Below, one piece after another: positions 28,197-29,738 of a stretch of 29,738 nucleotides of DNA (the first letter of the stretch is position 1; every line of letters starts with the position of its first letter). The stretch lies in the IMG/VR virus record IMGVR_UViG_3300044966_000229, positions 1-29,738 of that record, one strand, 5' to 3'. The position numbers and the translations under genes were made by a program. The notes under the pieces are model-generated. The model ran no database searches. It saw only the letters and a list, made by a program, of their open reading frames with translations, and had not been told where the DNA came from. This stretch comes from a virus.

Positions 28197-28906
28197 TAGT
28201 AGTTCCCAGCGTAGACGTTGAACCGCTGACGGGTGGCGACGAGGCTGTATGGCATCGACATGATGTCGTCAGGGTTATTGATGCGCTTCAGATTGCGCTT
28301 GCTGCTCATGGCAATACGCATAACTTGCGGCGAAGGCTCTGTGCCGAACTCAGGTGCTAATTCACAGGCCAAGTTATAGCGGAAGGCACGCAGGTAGCCC
28401 GGCGGGAAATGCAGTGTGGTCGCCAGTGTCGCAGGTTGAGACAGTTCTTCAACCGAAATGAAGTGCCATTCCAAATCGCGCGTCGGACGCGGATAGACGA
28501 ACATATCAATATCGGGAAACGTGTTATTGACGAAGATAACCTGCGGATATGTCGATGTCACGGTCTTCACCGCAATCCCATCATACTGCTGCTGGTTGAT
28601 GAATTTGATGCCGTAGCTAACGCCAGTGCCGGGGTCTTTGAAGTACGTTGCGTCGTCGAGCAGTACTGGGCGGTTGCCGACAAAATCACCGCTTGGGCCG
28701 AGCGTGCGGTTAAGCTGACCCGCAGGCCATGTGAATACTTGATCTTGCGTCGAGAAAACGGACAGGCGTTCAGTGTTCCAGCTATCAATCATCTGGTTCA
28801 TGGCGCGCAATGCGTCTTGCGACGTTTCCGCTGAAGGCGTTTCGCCTTCTGCCAGAACGCCTAAAAGCCTAAGCGCACCGTTGATTATGTCCCCAGCCGT
28901 TTCCAT
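28196..28906 (-). CDS. Tail accessory factor (P22 gp4-like)
   Basis: A 236-aa protein. The N-terminus (GDIINGALRLLGVLAEGETP) with ALRAMNQMIDSWNTERL, and the later YPRPTRDLEWHFISVEELSQ, match the P22 gp4/tail-completion family that binds the portal after DNA packaging and forms the adaptor ring for gp10. There is no muramidase-like motif. Only a weak ribosome-binding site is visible. It stands directly before gp10, the usual order. Confidence 0.88.
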   Translation of the reverse strand: METAGDIINGALRLLGVLAEGETPSAETSQDALRAMNQMIDSWNTERLSVFSTQDQVFTWPAGQLNRTLGPSGDFVGNRPVLLDDATYFKDPGTGVSYGIKFINQQQYDGIAVKTVTSTYPQVIFVNNTFPDIDMFVYPRPTRDLEWHFISVEELSQPATLATTLHFPPGYLRAFRYNLACELAPEFGTEPSPQVMRIAMSSKRNLKRINNPDDIMSMPYSLVATRQRFNVYAGNY

Positions 28907-28909
28907 CGG

Positions 28910-29089
28910 TTAGTCTTCCTGCGTTGCGCGGCGGCGGCTATTGCGCGCCGACATTTCGTTTGCTGACGCCACTACAGGGGCGTCCGGATAGTAGCGTTCC
29001 CAACCATACTCTTCGTCAAACTGCGCTTCTTCTTCCGAAATAGCAACTTTTGCGCCGTGAATGTCGTGAACCAGATAGATAGCAGCCAT
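28910..29089 (-). CDS. Small acidic/basic structural-region protein
   Basis: A 59-aa protein with a short beta-like start (MAAIYLVHDIHGAKVAI), an acidic middle (SEEEAQFDEEYGW) and a basic tail (ARNSRRRATQED). GGAG lies upstream of its ATG. It is not recognised. It sits between the 94-aa structural protein and the gp4-like gene. Confidence 0.65.
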   Translation of the reverse strand: MAAIYLVHDIHGAKVAISEEEAQFDEEYGWERYYPDAPVVASANEMSARNSRRRATQED

Positions 29090-29105
29090 AAAAACTCCGT
29101 AAAAT

Positions 29106-29125
29106 GGACGGCCCGAAAGCCGCCC
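29106..29125 (-). terminator. Intercistronic hairpin between structural genes
   Basis: Minus strand: GGGCGGC and GCCGTCC arms pair, including one G-U pair, around a six-base loop, followed by ATTTTA. It is a weak terminator or attenuator that may lower downstream expression relative to the upstream structural gene. Confidence 0.45.
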
Positions 29126-29131
29126 ACTATA

Positions 29132-29416
29132 TTAGCTGATTGCCATAAACTGCCACTTGGTGCCGTCCGCATAGAACAGCTTGCCACGGCCAGTAGCGTT
29201 CGTCGTAATGCCGAGCGAACCTACAGGTGCAGAAGTGGTGGTTGAGTTAGCGGTAATCGCTGTGCTGAGAATGTAAACGCCTGCGTTGGCGTTAGATGCA
29301 ACAGCACCGCTGCTGGCGGTTGAAACGACCGATCCGGCGCTCATCGCACCAGTTACGGAAACGCTTTCAAACTCAGGGTCGGCGTAAGCAACGCCTACTG
29401 CTTTAGTATTAGGCAT
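29132..29416 (-). CDS. Small structural protein (head decoration or fibre-like)
   Basis: A 94-aa protein, rich in Ser, Thr, Ala and Gly with short hydrophobic strands (MSAGSVVSTASSGAVASNAN, then GRGKLFYADGTKWQFMAIS). This is typical of head-fibre or decoration proteins next to capsid genes. AGGAG lies upstream of its ATG. Hairpins flank it on both sides. Confidence 0.65.
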   Translation of the reverse strand: MPNTKAVGVAYADPEFESVSVTGAMSAGSVVSTASSGAVASNANAGVYILSTAITANSTTTSAPVGSLGITTNATGRGKLFYADGTKWQFMAIS

Positions 29417-29437
29417 AATTGTTCTCCTGAAAAGGAT

Positions 29438-29457
29438 GCCCCGACCGTAGCCGGGGC
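29438..29457 (-). terminator. Hairpin after the right-edge structural gene
   Basis: Minus strand: GCCCCG and CGGGGC arms with an eight-base loop, followed by ATCCTTTT. It lies between the partial right-edge gene and the 94-aa gene. It is probably a partial terminator that adjusts dosage between structural genes. Confidence 0.5.
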
Positions 29458-29464
29458 AAGCCTA

Positions 29465-29738
29465 TTAGCCAGCGATGCGGTACAGATTGTACGTGTTTTC
29501 GCCAGTTTTAACTGCACGGAACAGTACGCTCTTGGATGCAACGCCTGCGCCGGAACCAACCAACGTCCAGCCTGTGCCTGCCGTGATGGTAGGTACGCCG
29601 GTGCTGGTAGCGATCAAAGCAAACTCAAACGACGAGTTAACTTTGGCGCTGCTGATGTCAGCGTTAACGCCGCCGACGCCAGTAACAGCAGGAAGCGCGA
29701 GGTCTGCCGTGCTGCTTGAGGTGTAAACAACTGCGCCG
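29465..29738 (-). CDS. Structural protein, C-terminal fragment (starts beyond the window)
   Basis: About 90 codons of a gene whose start lies beyond the right edge. The frame ends with TYNLYRIAG. The visible part is beta-rich, with Ser/Thr/Gly/Ala stretches (TSTGVPTITAGTGWTLVGSG and SVLFRAVKTGENTYNLYRIA). The composition fits a head or decoration protein. Its position just before the small structural genes suggests it is near the capsid genes, but the protein cannot be named from this part. Confidence 0.7.
   Translation of the reverse strand, partial: GAVVYTSSSTADLALPAVTGVGGVNADISSAKVNSSFEFALIATSTGVPTITAGTGWTLVGSGAGVASKSVLFRAVKTGENTYNLYRIAG

Overview
The window looks like about 30 kb of a tailed-phage (podovirus) genome with a P22-type tail. 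Tail proteins resemble the P22 gp4 and gp10 families. They sit next to a tailspike, a chaperone-tipped fibre, three ejection-type proteins and a lysis cassette. The replication genes are phage-encoded: a family A DNA polymerase, a primase fused to an SF3 helicase, a Cas4-like nuclease, a VRR-NUC nuclease and an SNF2-type helicase. Moderate-to-high GC, Shine-Dalgarno starts and the protein families suggest a proteobacterial host, possibly alphaproteobacterial, but this is inference. I see no integrase, repressor, tRNA or rRNA gene, or CRISPR array.

Layout. (1) 1-900, minus: terminase small subunit, a 107-aa protein, and the start of the terminase large subunit, which runs off the left edge. 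(2) About 937-1778: a non-coding region between divergent operons. It holds two 18-bp dyads and roughly 16 short CTGGG-type repeats, and is a candidate replication origin or control region. (3) 1779-7114, plus: a train of 25 small, mostly unrecognised genes, probably early. They are joined by ATGA or TAATG overlaps, recurring GGAGTGAG ribosome-binding sites and repeated intercistronic hairpins. (4) 7126-7158: a strong hairpin terminator between converging operons. (5) 7217-13390, minus: the replication operon (Cas4-like nuclease, probable ssDNA-binding protein, DNA polymerase, primase-helicase). (6) 13391-13486: a divergent control region with a sigma70-like promoter and a 40-bp dyad. (7) 13487-15798, plus: a truncated DUF3268-like protein, VRR-NUC nuclease, SNF2 helicase and three small genes. 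(8) 15802-29738, minus: the late operon. In transcription order it encodes small structural proteins, the gp4-like and gp10-like tail proteins, the S74 fibre, the tailspike, a small conserved protein, a GNAT acetyltransferase, three ejection-type proteins and the lysis genes.

Portal, scaffold and major capsid genes are absent. If the genome is circular or circularly permuted, they should lie between the left edge (after terL) and the right edge (before the small structural genes). The two minus-strand late blocks would then be one operon running terS to lysis.

The most unusual content is non-coding: the repeat array at 1142-1530, a duplicated 67-bp intercistronic element, and a terS promoter whose -10 box is so close to the start codon that the mRNA should be leaderless. 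I did not find a clearly new multi-gene system. The run of tiny translationally coupled membrane proteins at 3940-4878 is the best protein-level candidate for unexplained biology.
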